Of a stretch of 64,000 nt of DNA, positions 51,071-59,429 are shown piece by piece. A model generated the notes under the pieces. It ran no database searches. It was not told the origin of the DNA and was given only the letters and a program-made list of their open reading frames with translations. The position numbers and the translations under genes are program-made. Every line of letters begins with the position of its first letter. The first letter of the stretch is position 1. Source of the stretch: JAPHTQ01 sp050302275 (GTDB taxonomy: Bacteria; Pseudomonadota; Gammaproteobacteria; Thiohalomonadales; Thiohalomonadaceae); assembly GCA_050302275.1 (NCBI GenBank), contig JBNLAT010000010.1, positions 11,328 to 75,327 on the forward strand, written 5' to 3'.

Positions 51071-52699
51071 GTGACGAACGTGAGCAGTAAAATAACCAAA
51101 AAACACCTTGCTTACTGGGCACTTATCGCGGTGCTGGTCATTCTTCCCCTGAGTTTGATGGGGATAAAACTGTTTGTCCTGAACTATCCACTTAAGGGCC
51201 TGATCCCCACACAAAGCTATCAGGTCGAATTGGCGATGCAGGTCGACGGCCATGGCCAGTCGCTCAATATCGATACCTTCCTACCCCGTTCGGATACCCG
51301 GCAAAACATCCTCGAAGAGCAGAATGCCAACGGGGTTTTTGTCCTCAACCAGCGTACCGAAGGTGAGAATCGTATTGCCAGCTGGAGCGCCAATAATGTC
51401 GATGGACGCCAGGATATTCGTTACACGGTATTGGTACAGACCAAACCAGTGCGCTACATCCTGCCAGACAACATGCCCATTCCAGGCGAATATCCTGAGC
51501 AGTTACAGCAATATCTAAAGGCAGAGGAGGGGATTCAGGTCGATAGTCCCTTAATCAGGCAGCGGGTTGATGAGCTGATGCCAAACCCGAAGGCTCGTAC
51601 TCTTGGTGAAAGCCTGACGATCATTCATCGCTATCTTCAGGATGCGTTCGCCAATCGAAATTTCTCCGGTTATACCGATGCGCTTACTGCCCTGAAGCTG
51701 GGGGAGGCCAGTTGCAACGGTAAAGGTCGTCTGTTTGTGGCAATGGCACGTTATCTCAACATACCGGCTCGTCTGGTCGGTGGCTATGTGATGGAAAGTG
51801 GCAGCAAGCGGACCAGTCACCAGTGGGTGGAAGCCTATGTTAGTGGACATTGGGTGCCCTTCGATACGATTAACGATCACTTTGCCGAGATCCCGGCTAA
51901 CTTCCTAACTCTCTATTACGGCGATGAAGTGCTGTTCAAACACACCAGTAATATCAATTTCCAGTACCGTTTCAATACCGTGAAAAAACTGGTGCCACGT
52001 TATGACGTGCAACAGGAATTGGGCGATTCGATCTTTAATATGATCAATTTCTACGCACTGTTTGAGCGAGTGGGCATTTCCCAGGACTTGCTGAAGGTGT
52101 TGCTGATGATCCCGCTCGGCGCCTTCGTCACCGTAGTATTTCGTAACGTGGTTGGTATCGAGACCTTCGGCACCTTTCTTCCCGCCCTGATTGCCGCTGC
52201 GGCACGGGAAAGTGGTCTGCTATGGGGGCTTGTCGGATTCATGCTGATCATCGGTATTACTGCGCTGATTCGCAAAGGACTCGACTGGTTGCAGTTACTT
52301 CACTCACCGAAGATGGCCGTCATTCTGGCGGTGGTGGTGATGGTGATGATGACCATGACGGTGGGTGGTGTGCATTTCGGTCTGTTTGAACTGGCGCAGA
52401 TGACACTTTTCCCAATTGCGATTCTGGCGATCACAGCGGAACGCTTCGCCATTATGGCTGAAGAACAGGGCATGGCCGCAACTATGAAGCTGATGTTTAC
52501 CACGGTTATTGTGATTGCTGCAGCTTATGCGGTGATGTCTTCGATATTCATGCAGTCACTATTTCTAGCATTCCCGGAGCTGTTGTTGGTGGTCATGGCA
52601 TTGAATGTCTGGTTGGGTCGCTGGGTGGGTATGCGATTGATGGAGTTTGTTCGTTTTCGCCATTTGCTGGTACATCGTGAGGGGACAGCTCATGCTTGA
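51071..52699 (+). CDS. Transglutaminase-like domain fused to a 7TM region
   Basis: 542 residues. One N-terminal membrane helix (about 13-36), a periplasmic beta region (about 45-150), a transglutaminase fold (about 165-285) and about seven C-terminal helices (about 338-530). The domain order is that of the family named 'inactive transglutaminase fused to 7 transmembrane helices'. Here C215 (EASCNGKGR), H250 (SHQWVEAY) and D265 (PFDTIND) occupy the triad positions, so it may be active. It overlaps by 8 bp an ATP-grasp ligase that belongs to the same conserved association. Confidence 0.85.
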   Translation: MTNVSSKITKKHLAYWALIAVLVILPLSLMGIKLFVLNYPLKGLIPTQSYQVELAMQVDGHGQSLNIDTFLPRSDTRQNILEEQNANGVFVLNQRTEGENRIASWSANNVDGRQDIRYTVLVQTKPVRYILPDNMPIPGEYPEQLQQYLKAEEGIQVDSPLIRQRVDELMPNPKARTLGESLTIIHRYLQDAFANRNFSGYTDALTALKLGEASCNGKGRLFVAMARYLNIPARLVGGYVMESGSKRTSHQWVEAYVSGHWVPFDTINDHFAEIPANFLTLYYGDEVLFKHTSNINFQYRFNTVKKLVPRYDVQQELGDSIFNMINFYALFERVGISQDLLKVLLMIPLGAFVTVVFRNVVGIETFGTFLPALIAAAARESGLLWGLVGFMLIIGITALIRKGLDWLQLLHSPKMAVILAVVVMVMMTMTVGGVHFGLFELAQMTLFPIAILAITAERFAIMAEEQGMAATMKLMFTTVIVIAAAYAVMSSIFMQSLFLAFPELLLVVMALNVWLGRWVGMRLMEFVRFRHLLVHREGTAHA

Positions 52700-53576
52700 C
52701 TGGCTCTCCAAATGGAGAACACTCCGTGATGCTTCACATAATGTGCTGTCAATGAATCAGCGCAATCTCGGCTATGTCTATCCACATAATGCACGCCGTG
52801 ATTTCCCTGTTGCCAACGACAAATTGTTATCCAAGGACATACTCTCATTACATGGCGTTCCGGTAGCGAAAACGCACTTTAGTTATCGTCACTTCTATGA
52901 ATTACATGATCTGGCTTCCGATCTGCGCAGCATTGATGACTTCGTCATAAAACCATCAAACGGTAGCGCTGGTAACGGCATACTGGTGATTGTGGGGCAT
53001 CAAGGTGATGAGTGGATTGGAATCAATGGTAAGCGCTATACCATTGCCGATCTGCGTCGCCACATCGCCGATATTATTTTCGGTGTTTATTCCCACGACA
53101 AGCAGGATGCCGCGATTATCGAACAGCGGATTGTGCAACATCCAGTTATAGACGCCTTATTCGATAAGGGATTGGCTGACGTACGACTTATTATGTTCCA
53201 GCATGAGCTGGTCCTGACCATGAGCCGTGTGCCAACACTCATTTCAGCAGGTAAGGCCAATCTGCACCAGGGAGCAGTCGGTGTTGGCCTAGATCCACAG
53301 TCTGGTCGTAGCTATAGAGCGATGTTCAGGCAGGAACTCATTTCCCGCCATCCTGACACGGGTGCCGATTTGATCGGTGTGCAGATTCCTTTCTGGGAAG
53401 AGATCCTTGAACACTCGTATCGCCTTGCCGAAGCGGTGCCGCTTAAATATGTTGGGATTGATGTCGCTATTGCCGAACAGGGACCGGTGGTACTTGAGAT
53501 CAATGCCCGCCCCGGCCTGGAGATCCAGAACGTTACCGCCTGTGGAATGCGTCCGATTCTGGAGGCTCTGCGATGA
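52692..53576 (+). CDS. ATP-grasp alpha-L-glutamate ligase-like protein
   Basis: 294 residues of the RimK-like ATP-grasp fold. The nucleotide-binding part has DFVIKPSNGSAGNGILVI, and the metal and carboxylate-activating part has VVLEINARPGLEIQNV. There is no signal peptide, so it is cytoplasmic. Such enzymes join an amino acid such as glutamate to a peptide through an acyl phosphate. The true substrate here is unknown. Linkage to the 7TM-transglutaminase gene is a known genomic association. Confidence 0.85.
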   Translation: MLDWLSKWRTLRDASHNVLSMNQRNLGYVYPHNARRDFPVANDKLLSKDILSLHGVPVAKTHFSYRHFYELHDLASDLRSIDDFVIKPSNGSAGNGILVIVGHQGDEWIGINGKRYTIADLRRHIADIIFGVYSHDKQDAAIIEQRIVQHPVIDALFDKGLADVRLIMFQHELVLTMSRVPTLISAGKANLHQGAVGVGLDPQSGRSYRAMFRQELISRHPDTGADLIGVQIPFWEEILEHSYRLAEAVPLKYVGIDVAIAEQGPVVLEINARPGLEIQNVTACGMRPILEALR

Positions 53577-55453
53577 CAAAATTGCTGCGGGAGAGTTTTG
53601 TTCCTGTGCTGATCGTGCTCGGTCTGCTGTTTGTACTGTTGCTCTACGTGCGCTATCAGGTGGTTTTGGAAGCCGACGCGACAACGGTTATCAATATTCG
53701 ACCACAGGTGGAAAAACAGACAGGCAACGATCCGGAAGATCAGGAATTACTTACCTTTGGCGAAGTGGACCCGGAACTTGATGCCATCGCTATATTGATC
53801 GGCGAGCAAAAATTTCAACAGGCCAACCAGCAACTGCAGCAGTTAGTGTCACAAAGAGATGACTCTCGCAGTTGGGCAACACTGGGTATCCTGCAATATA
53901 AAGAAAAACGTTATAACGATGCACTTAGTAGTCTGGAAATGGCTGCCCAGCGAACACCGTTATTCCCCGGACTCTACTTCTATCGAGCACTGGTGTACTC
54001 CCATCTTGATGCGAATGACAAGGCTGAACAGGATTATCGACGTCTTATCGAGATCAATCCCAATCATTTTGAGGCGCACTATAATCTCGGCCTGTTAATG
54101 TTGGGTCAGAATGATTTGCATCAGGCAAGTGAAACCTTCCAGCATGCCGTGACGCTCGCTGGCGGAGCACGTAAGGCAAGGGCTTACTATCAGTTGGGGC
54201 GTGCACTTCTTGCACAGGGGGATGCAAAGAAGGATGAGGCAAAAAAACAATTCAACCTCGCCATTCGTCATTTGCCAGGCTTCGTCGAGCCCAGACTGGA
54301 ACTGGCGAAGCTGGAATCCGATACAGCAGAAGGACGTAAGGCTGCAGAGGAGCAACTGCTAACCGTGGTGCAGCTGGCGCAGGGTAATCCACCCGCCTTA
54401 TTTGCCCTGGCAATGCACTACAGCGATAGCGGTGATAACGAGGCGGCCATTCAGCGTTATCGCGAACTGCTGCAGTTTGATCCGGAATATTCCGCGGCAC
54501 GCTACAATCTCGGCCTGTTGTTGATGGATAAAAAACGCTGGGAAGAGGCACGCTCACAGTTCAACTGGTTGATCGAGCGTGAGCCACAAAACGCCAAGGC
54601 ATTTTTCAGTCGTGGTCGTGCCAATTATAGGATGAAGAACTACGAGCTTGCCATCGCCGACTATCGTCAGGCCATTGATATTCAGTTGGGCAACTATCCG
54701 GAGGCCTATCTCAATCTCGGGCTCGTTTACACAGCATTGAAGAACTATGCCGATGCGGAACAGAGCTATCGTGCGGCACTCTCCCAACGCCAGGATTATG
54801 CGACTGCCTGGTACAACCTTGGTCTGCTACATATGCGCCAGAAACAGACCGAGGAGGCCCTGAGTTCATTCAGGCAGGCGGTTAAACTGAATAAACGTTA
54901 TGCCACCGCCTGGTACAACATGGGGGTGCTGTACGCGCGTGAAGAACGTAACGAAGAGGCGATTAAGGCGTATCAGGAAGCGCTGCGTCTGCGACCAAAA
55001 TATATAAATGCCCATCTGAATATTGCCGTGCGCTGGAGTCGTGTTGGACAACCACAAAAAGCAATCGATCATTACCTTAAGGCGCTGAGCTACGACGCGA
55101 CCTATTCAAATGCCTGGTACAACCTGGCGTTAGTCTATTCCGAAATAAAACAGTATGGCGATGCGGTGGATGCTCTGCAGCAGATGCTTGAGCTGGAGCC
55201 GAATAATGTTAAGGCACTGTATCGGATGGGGCAGACTCTGCGTGCTTTGGGTCGCGATCAGGAGGCCACTGAAGTTCTGCAACATGCCGTTGATATAGAG
55301 CCTGACAACACAGAACTGCGTCTGGCTCTGGCACAGAGCCTGCGTGGTGCAGGCGATTTGCAACAGGCACAAAGCGAACTGTTTAAGGGATTATCGCTTG
55401 AGCCCGGAAATGAGTTTTTACGCGCCGAACTGGCGTCACTGGAAAAACAATAA
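53573..55453 (+). CDS. Membrane-anchored TPR protein
   Basis: 626 residues. One N-terminal membrane helix (about 9-27, FVPVLIVLGLLFVLLLYVR) is followed by about a dozen tetratricopeptide repeats (such as AWYNLGLLHMRQKQTEEALSSFRQAVKLN), placing a large superhelix in the periplasm. The start overlaps the ligase stop by 4 bp (ATGA). It probably scaffolds the membrane protein upstream and the outer-membrane barrel downstream. Confidence 0.88.
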   Translation: MTKLLRESFVPVLIVLGLLFVLLLYVRYQVVLEADATTVINIRPQVEKQTGNDPEDQELLTFGEVDPELDAIAILIGEQKFQQANQQLQQLVSQRDDSRSWATLGILQYKEKRYNDALSSLEMAAQRTPLFPGLYFYRALVYSHLDANDKAEQDYRRLIEINPNHFEAHYNLGLLMLGQNDLHQASETFQHAVTLAGGARKARAYYQLGRALLAQGDAKKDEAKKQFNLAIRHLPGFVEPRLELAKLESDTAEGRKAAEEQLLTVVQLAQGNPPALFALAMHYSDSGDNEAAIQRYRELLQFDPEYSAARYNLGLLLMDKKRWEEARSQFNWLIEREPQNAKAFFSRGRANYRMKNYELAIADYRQAIDIQLGNYPEAYLNLGLVYTALKNYADAEQSYRAALSQRQDYATAWYNLGLLHMRQKQTEEALSSFRQAVKLNKRYATAWYNMGVLYAREERNEEAIKAYQEALRLRPKYINAHLNIAVRWSRVGQPQKAIDHYLKALSYDATYSNAWYNLALVYSEIKQYGDAVDALQQMLELEPNNVKALYRMGQTLRALGRDQEATEVLQHAVDIEPDNTELRLALAQSLRGAGDLQQAQSELFKGLSLEPGNEFLRAELASLEKQ

Positions 55454-55476
55454 TTAACACTAACAGGAGTCAGACC

Positions 55477-56676
55477 ATGAAAATCACAAACGCGGCGGTT
55501 GTGTTGTCATTTATGGCTGCCAATGGAGCAATGGCGGCCACGCAACCTGATACGATGCCGTACGAGGCGAAATGGTCAATCGAAACAGGTATTGGCTACG
55601 ACACTAACGCTTATCATGCACCGGATCATGACTACGCGGATTATTATGCAGACCCCACTGGTGCCACGATTGTTTCACCGAAGGAACAGGATGGAATGTT
55701 TATCCCATTCAAGTTTGATGTGGAATTGAGTACGCCACTGGCCAAACATATCGATCTTGTCGGCGATTACAGCTTTAAAGGGGATTTTTATCTCGATTCT
55801 GCATTACAGGATGCCAATGCCACCCGCCATAAGCTCAGTGTGGGTAGTGCATTTGAATTGGGAAAAAAGGGCAAGGATGGAAAGGCCTATGCTGGCGCTT
55901 TTGTACATAGCCAGGATAAGGTTTATGTCGATCGGGATAGCGGTGATCCAAAGCTTTCCGGCGCTAATATTGACGTTTCGAATCGCTATACTTACACCAG
56001 CTACGGTATTGAGGGTGATTATGAGCGCAAGGTCGCCAAAGACGATAATGTGGGTGTGAAGGCAGCGTACGAAAATCTCGACTATTCGGACCCGGTGGCA
56101 TGGTCACAATACGACCATATCTACACCATGTATGGGGCCTACTGGGAACATTATTTTCCCACTGATACCAAATTGACTTTGGAAGTTACCAATGAAGTCC
56201 GCGATTATAGTGACCGTCATGCCTACAATCTCGATGGCACACTGTTCGCCTCAAATCCACTACTGACCTATACCTATGCAATTTACGCCATCGGTGTACG
56301 GCAGAAGTTCAGTGATAACACAAAGGCTTATTTTGACTATGAGCTGGAGCAACGCAGCGACAGCCACGTCGGCTATAACGATGTGGACCGCACCATGTTC
56401 AAGGTGCGCGTGATTCATGACCTCAATAAAAAGATTCGTCTGCGTGGCAAAGTCGCCTACTACAATTATGATTACGCCAATGCCTACAATTTTGAGGATC
56501 CGACCCAGGGCAAGAAAAAGCGCTCTGCGACAGACTTCCAATTCACTGGTGAATACCAGTGGAATAAGAACAAAGTCTACTATGTCGAGCTGGAGCGTAA
56601 TGTCCGTGACAACACCGATGACCGTTATCAATACAACGATACCATTCTGATGCTTGGAGCAAAGTGGGACTATTGA
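55477..56676 (+). CDS. Outer-membrane beta-barrel protein of the ligase operon
   Basis: 399 residues with a signal peptide (to about residue 20, ANGAMA). The mature protein shows alternating strands rich in Y and D (IETGIGYDTNAYHAPDHDYADYYAD, KAYFDYELEQRSDSHVGY) and ends in MLGAKWDY, with the terminal aromatic of barrels. AGGAG lies upstream of the ATG, 23 bp after the TPR gene. A strong terminator closes the operon. Its role, pore or surface acceptor, is not known. Confidence 0.78.
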   Translation: MKITNAAVVLSFMAANGAMAATQPDTMPYEAKWSIETGIGYDTNAYHAPDHDYADYYADPTGATIVSPKEQDGMFIPFKFDVELSTPLAKHIDLVGDYSFKGDFYLDSALQDANATRHKLSVGSAFELGKKGKDGKAYAGAFVHSQDKVYVDRDSGDPKLSGANIDVSNRYTYTSYGIEGDYERKVAKDDNVGVKAAYENLDYSDPVAWSQYDHIYTMYGAYWEHYFPTDTKLTLEVTNEVRDYSDRHAYNLDGTLFASNPLLTYTYAIYAIGVRQKFSDNTKAYFDYELEQRSDSHVGYNDVDRTMFKVRVIHDLNKKIRLRGKVAYYNYDYANAYNFEDPTQGKKKRSATDFQFTGEYQWNKNKVYYVELERNVRDNTDDRYQYNDTILMLGAKWDY

Positions 56677-56709
56677 TAACACACCAGACACTATTTTCTA
56701 ATGAAATCC

Positions 56710-56737
56710 AGCCCCGTATTACGGGGCTTTTTTTTTT
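56710..56737 (+). terminator. Strong terminator of the transglutaminase/ATP-grasp operon
   Basis: An 8-bp stem, AGCCCCGT / ACGGGGCT, has an ATT loop and runs into ten T. Confidence 0.95.
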
Positions 56738-57030
56738 GCGGTCGTTCGCTATGAATACTGGAGGGGACGATCAGCCCGATTTCCGTATCGTGATAACGCC
56801 CGCCGATCAGCTAAATTAATCATGCCCTACACCGTGTAGATAAGGGCCCGGGAGATAGGCTTCGCTATGTGGGAGGCCTCTCCATCCTGTGCCCATGGAG
56901 GCCGGTCTCGAACACTTGACAGACGTCCGCGGGACAACTGTACTTTGTGGGTCTAGTCGCCTGACCTGAGGAAGGATTTCGCTGGTCGTCCACGCTCCAG
57001 GAGTTGCCACATCAACTACCTATTTCGGAT
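56738..57030. other. Unassigned 290-bp intergenic stretch with several small hairpins
   Basis: No supported gene is seen. Inverted repeats include CTACA-CCG-TGTAG near 56826, GGCCTCTCCAT with ATGGAGGCC (about 56874-56904) and GTCC-GCG-GGAC near 56926. An open frame on the minus strand (56816-57010) shows no family pattern. The density of hairpins upstream of the SCO gene could mean a structured leader or an unknown RNA, but I cannot match it to any class I know. Confidence 0.35.
56916..56944 (+). promoter_or_regulatory. Possible promoter of the SCO-chemoreceptor operon
   Basis: A consensus -35 box, TTGACA (56916-56921), is followed after 17 bp by TGTACT (56939-56944), or after 19 bp by TACTTT. 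It lies about 85 bp upstream of the SCO start. Confidence 0.45.
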
Positions 57031-57645
57031 ATGACGAAATCTCGTGACACATTGATTGCTGGGGTCCTGATCGCAGTTTCACTCGCGTTTACCACGGCTA
57101 TTCCTTTCCTCCATAACCCTCTTGGCGGACAGGGATATTACGGACAGGATATCTACAGGAAGGCACCATCGTTCCAAATGCAGGATGCTGCAAATCACAC
57201 GATAGATATCGGGAAATATAAGGGCAAATTCGTTTATCTGATGTTCGGTTACCTTGCCTGTGAAAGTGTCTGCCACACCCAGGCGCTCATCTTCAACGCC
57301 TTAAGTCGGCAACTGAAATCAGAGAAAGTGCAATTCCTCTATTTGGGAATGAATCCTGCTGAAGATACACCGGAGAGAGTTTCAGCCTATTTTGATTCAC
57401 GGGCTCCGAATTTTACTGGTCTGGTGGCAAAGAGCATGCGGCAGGCACAGGCCATAGCCGCAGATTATCACGCCTATTTCTATGTCGATCCAAAAGGTGA
57501 TGAGCAAACCACGACGATTAATCACCCAGGCTTTATTTATCTGATCGACCCGCAAGGTTATCTGCGCCTGGTGTACATGGGAAATTATCTCGACTTACAG
57601 AGCATGCTCGCGGACCTGAATCAACTTGCTAATGAATTTTCCTGA
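57031..57645 (+). CDS. SCO1/SenC family copper or thiol protein
   Basis: 204 residues. An N-terminal membrane anchor (about 8-26) leads to a thioredoxin fold with the SCO metal motif CESVC (C77, C81) and the distal histidine H165 in TINHPGFIYLIDPQG. SCO proteins insert copper into cytochrome oxidase CuA or act as thiol reductases and sensors. No oxidase genes are nearby; the partner is a chemoreceptor starting 9 bp later, which suggests a sensing role. I start at ATG 57031; a TTG at 57004 is less likely. Confidence 0.87.
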   Translation: MTKSRDTLIAGVLIAVSLAFTTAIPFLHNPLGGQGYYGQDIYRKAPSFQMQDAANHTIDIGKYKGKFVYLMFGYLACESVCHTQALIFNALSRQLKSEKVQFLYLGMNPAEDTPERVSAYFDSRAPNFTGLVAKSMRQAQAIAADYHAYFYVDPKGDEQTTTINHPGFIYLIDPQGYLRLVYMGNYLDLQSMLADLNQLANEFS

Positions 57646-57654
57646 GGTAGTGAA

Positions 57655-59184
57655 ATGACTACACAAGCTATTGACAACGCCCGACCGGCGGAGCGACAGC
57701 AAAAGCTGCTACGTAACGATAAAATTCTGTTTTACATTTTGCTGGCGCACTTGCCGTTCACCATGTTTCTGGTTCCGATAGGATACGGAACATCCGGGTT
57801 CGCTGTTACCGCCTCGTTAATGGTGGGTATATTGGCGGCCTTCTCCTATGTGCTGCTGAAAGGGAAAAGGGGCTTCAGTGTTATTGCAGCGGTCCTGTTG
57901 ATGACGCTGTCCGCTATCATGATCCAGGCGCAATTTGGCCGCATCGAAATGCATTTCCACATCTTCAGTGCGCTGGCGGTGCTTTTGATATACCGGAGTT
58001 GGGTTCCCGTCGTCACAGCGGCAGGGATTATCGCTGTGCATCATGTCATCCTGACGATACTGCAGTTAAATGAAGTCAGTGTGGGGGGGATGCAACTGAT
58101 GGTTTACAACTATGGTTGTTCCTGGGGGATTACCTTCATTCATGCGTTTTTTGTGGTGGTTGAGAGTGCCGTATTAATCTACTACTCCATTGTTCTCAGA
58201 CGCGATGAGGACGTGTCCGAACAGCTGGTGGGGGCGGTCTCCAATGTAGAACGTAATAACGACCTTACCGTGCGGATTCCCGATCCGGACGACAATGAAG
58301 TTGCCACTGCTTTTAACGAGATGATGATCAAATTCTCTACCATACTCCGTGAGGTTGCCGGGGTATCACGGCACGTCAATCAGGTTGCCCAGGAGGTTGG
58401 CAGTGTCGCCAGCAATGCGGAATCGGAGATTGATTCTCAGCATGTCCAGACAGAGCAGGCGGCGACCTCAATCACCGAGATGTCACAAACCTTCCAGAGC
58501 GTAGCGAGTAATACGCAAGTGGCTGCCGAATTGGCAGGTAATGCCAAAAGTCAGGCGGATCAGGGTTACAAGTATTTCAATGATGCCAGCAAGGTAACCG
58601 AAGACCTGCAGAGCGCCATGCTCGAAGCTACCGATTCCATCCATGAACTGGAGAGTAATACCGGAAATATCGGTTCGATAGTTGATGTGATTCGTGGCAT
58701 CTCGGAACAAACCAACCTGTTGGCGCTGAATGCAGCCATCGAAGCGGCGCGGGCTGGTGAATATGGGCGCGGCTTTGCGGTGGTTGCGGATGAGGTGCGC
58801 GCGCTGGCACAGAGGACCCAGGAGTCCACCCAGGAGATCCAGATTATTATCGAAAAACTGCAACAGGATACGAGTACCTCGGTTACAAAGATCAATCAGG
58901 GTCAGAAGAAGACCACACTGGTTTCCGAAGAGATCCATAAGGCGGGTAGCGCCTTGCGAGAGATCCTCGATGCGGTCACCGAGATTCTGGCCATGAACAC
59001 ACAGATTGCCTCTGCCACAGAGCAGCAGAGCGTCGTCGCCGATGGCATCACGGTGAATATCGTTACCATTTCGGATCACAGCGCAAACATCGTTGAAAAA
59101 ACAAAAGATAATCTGGCTTCCATCGAGACCCTGAGTAACCTCTCCGCCTCTCTGGACCAGCTGGTTAGCCAATATCGTTACTGA
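57655..59184 (+). CDS. Methyl-accepting chemotaxis protein with histidine-rich membrane sensor
   Basis: 509 residues. Five or six membrane helices occupy residues about 24-182 and there is no large periplasmic domain. The helices hold H100 and H102 (IEMHFHIF), H129 and H130 (IAVHHVIL) and H163, typical of haem or metal binding. A HAMP-like segment (about 190-240) leads to the signalling domain, whose tip is ISEQTNLLALNAAIEAARAGEYGRGFAVVADEVRALA. No C-terminal CheR-binding pentapeptide is evident. Coupled to the SCO gene, it may sense redox, oxygen or copper. Confidence 0.88.
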   Translation: MTTQAIDNARPAERQQKLLRNDKILFYILLAHLPFTMFLVPIGYGTSGFAVTASLMVGILAAFSYVLLKGKRGFSVIAAVLLMTLSAIMIQAQFGRIEMHFHIFSALAVLLIYRSWVPVVTAAGIIAVHHVILTILQLNEVSVGGMQLMVYNYGCSWGITFIHAFFVVVESAVLIYYSIVLRRDEDVSEQLVGAVSNVERNNDLTVRIPDPDDNEVATAFNEMMIKFSTILREVAGVSRHVNQVAQEVGSVASNAESEIDSQHVQTEQAATSITEMSQTFQSVASNTQVAAELAGNAKSQADQGYKYFNDASKVTEDLQSAMLEATDSIHELESNTGNIGSIVDVIRGISEQTNLLALNAAIEAARAGEYGRGFAVVADEVRALAQRTQESTQEIQIIIEKLQQDTSTSVTKINQGQKKTTLVSEEIHKAGSALREILDAVTEILAMNTQIASATEQQSVVADGITVNIVTISDHSANIVEKTKDNLASIETLSNLSASLDQLVSQYRY

Positions 59185-59219
59185 GTTAACCGTTTTCTCC
59201 GATTATTCAGCAGTAGACG

Positions 59220-59240
59220 GCGCCCCGGAATCTGGGGCGC
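59220..59240 (+). terminator. Hairpin after the chemoreceptor gene
   Basis: A perfect 7-bp GCGCCCC / GGGGCGC stem with a 7-nt loop lies 35 bp past the stop, without a T run. The rest of the 245-bp gap holds other short GC-rich inverted repeats (CCCTG-TTTTG-CAGGG near 59288) but no gene. Confidence 0.5.
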
Positions 59241-59429
59241 TGTCGTCATCGCTCCGCTAGCGGGAGCTGCCGCTCCAGGCAGAAAAGCCCCTGTTTTGCA
59301 GGGCCTCCTCCCAGATGCTAAAATTCGCCCCCTTTCGCATAGGGCTCTCCTGAGCGGGGGCTTTTCCGTTTCTCTATCGTACTTCTGCTGACGCCAACAC
59401 GCTCGGCAGGGGGCAGTTTTGGGTTTGTA

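Noticed and set aside
56816..57010. Minus-strand open frame in the gap before the SCO gene
   Set aside because: No SD and no known family; hairpins explain the region better, though it is not fully excluded.
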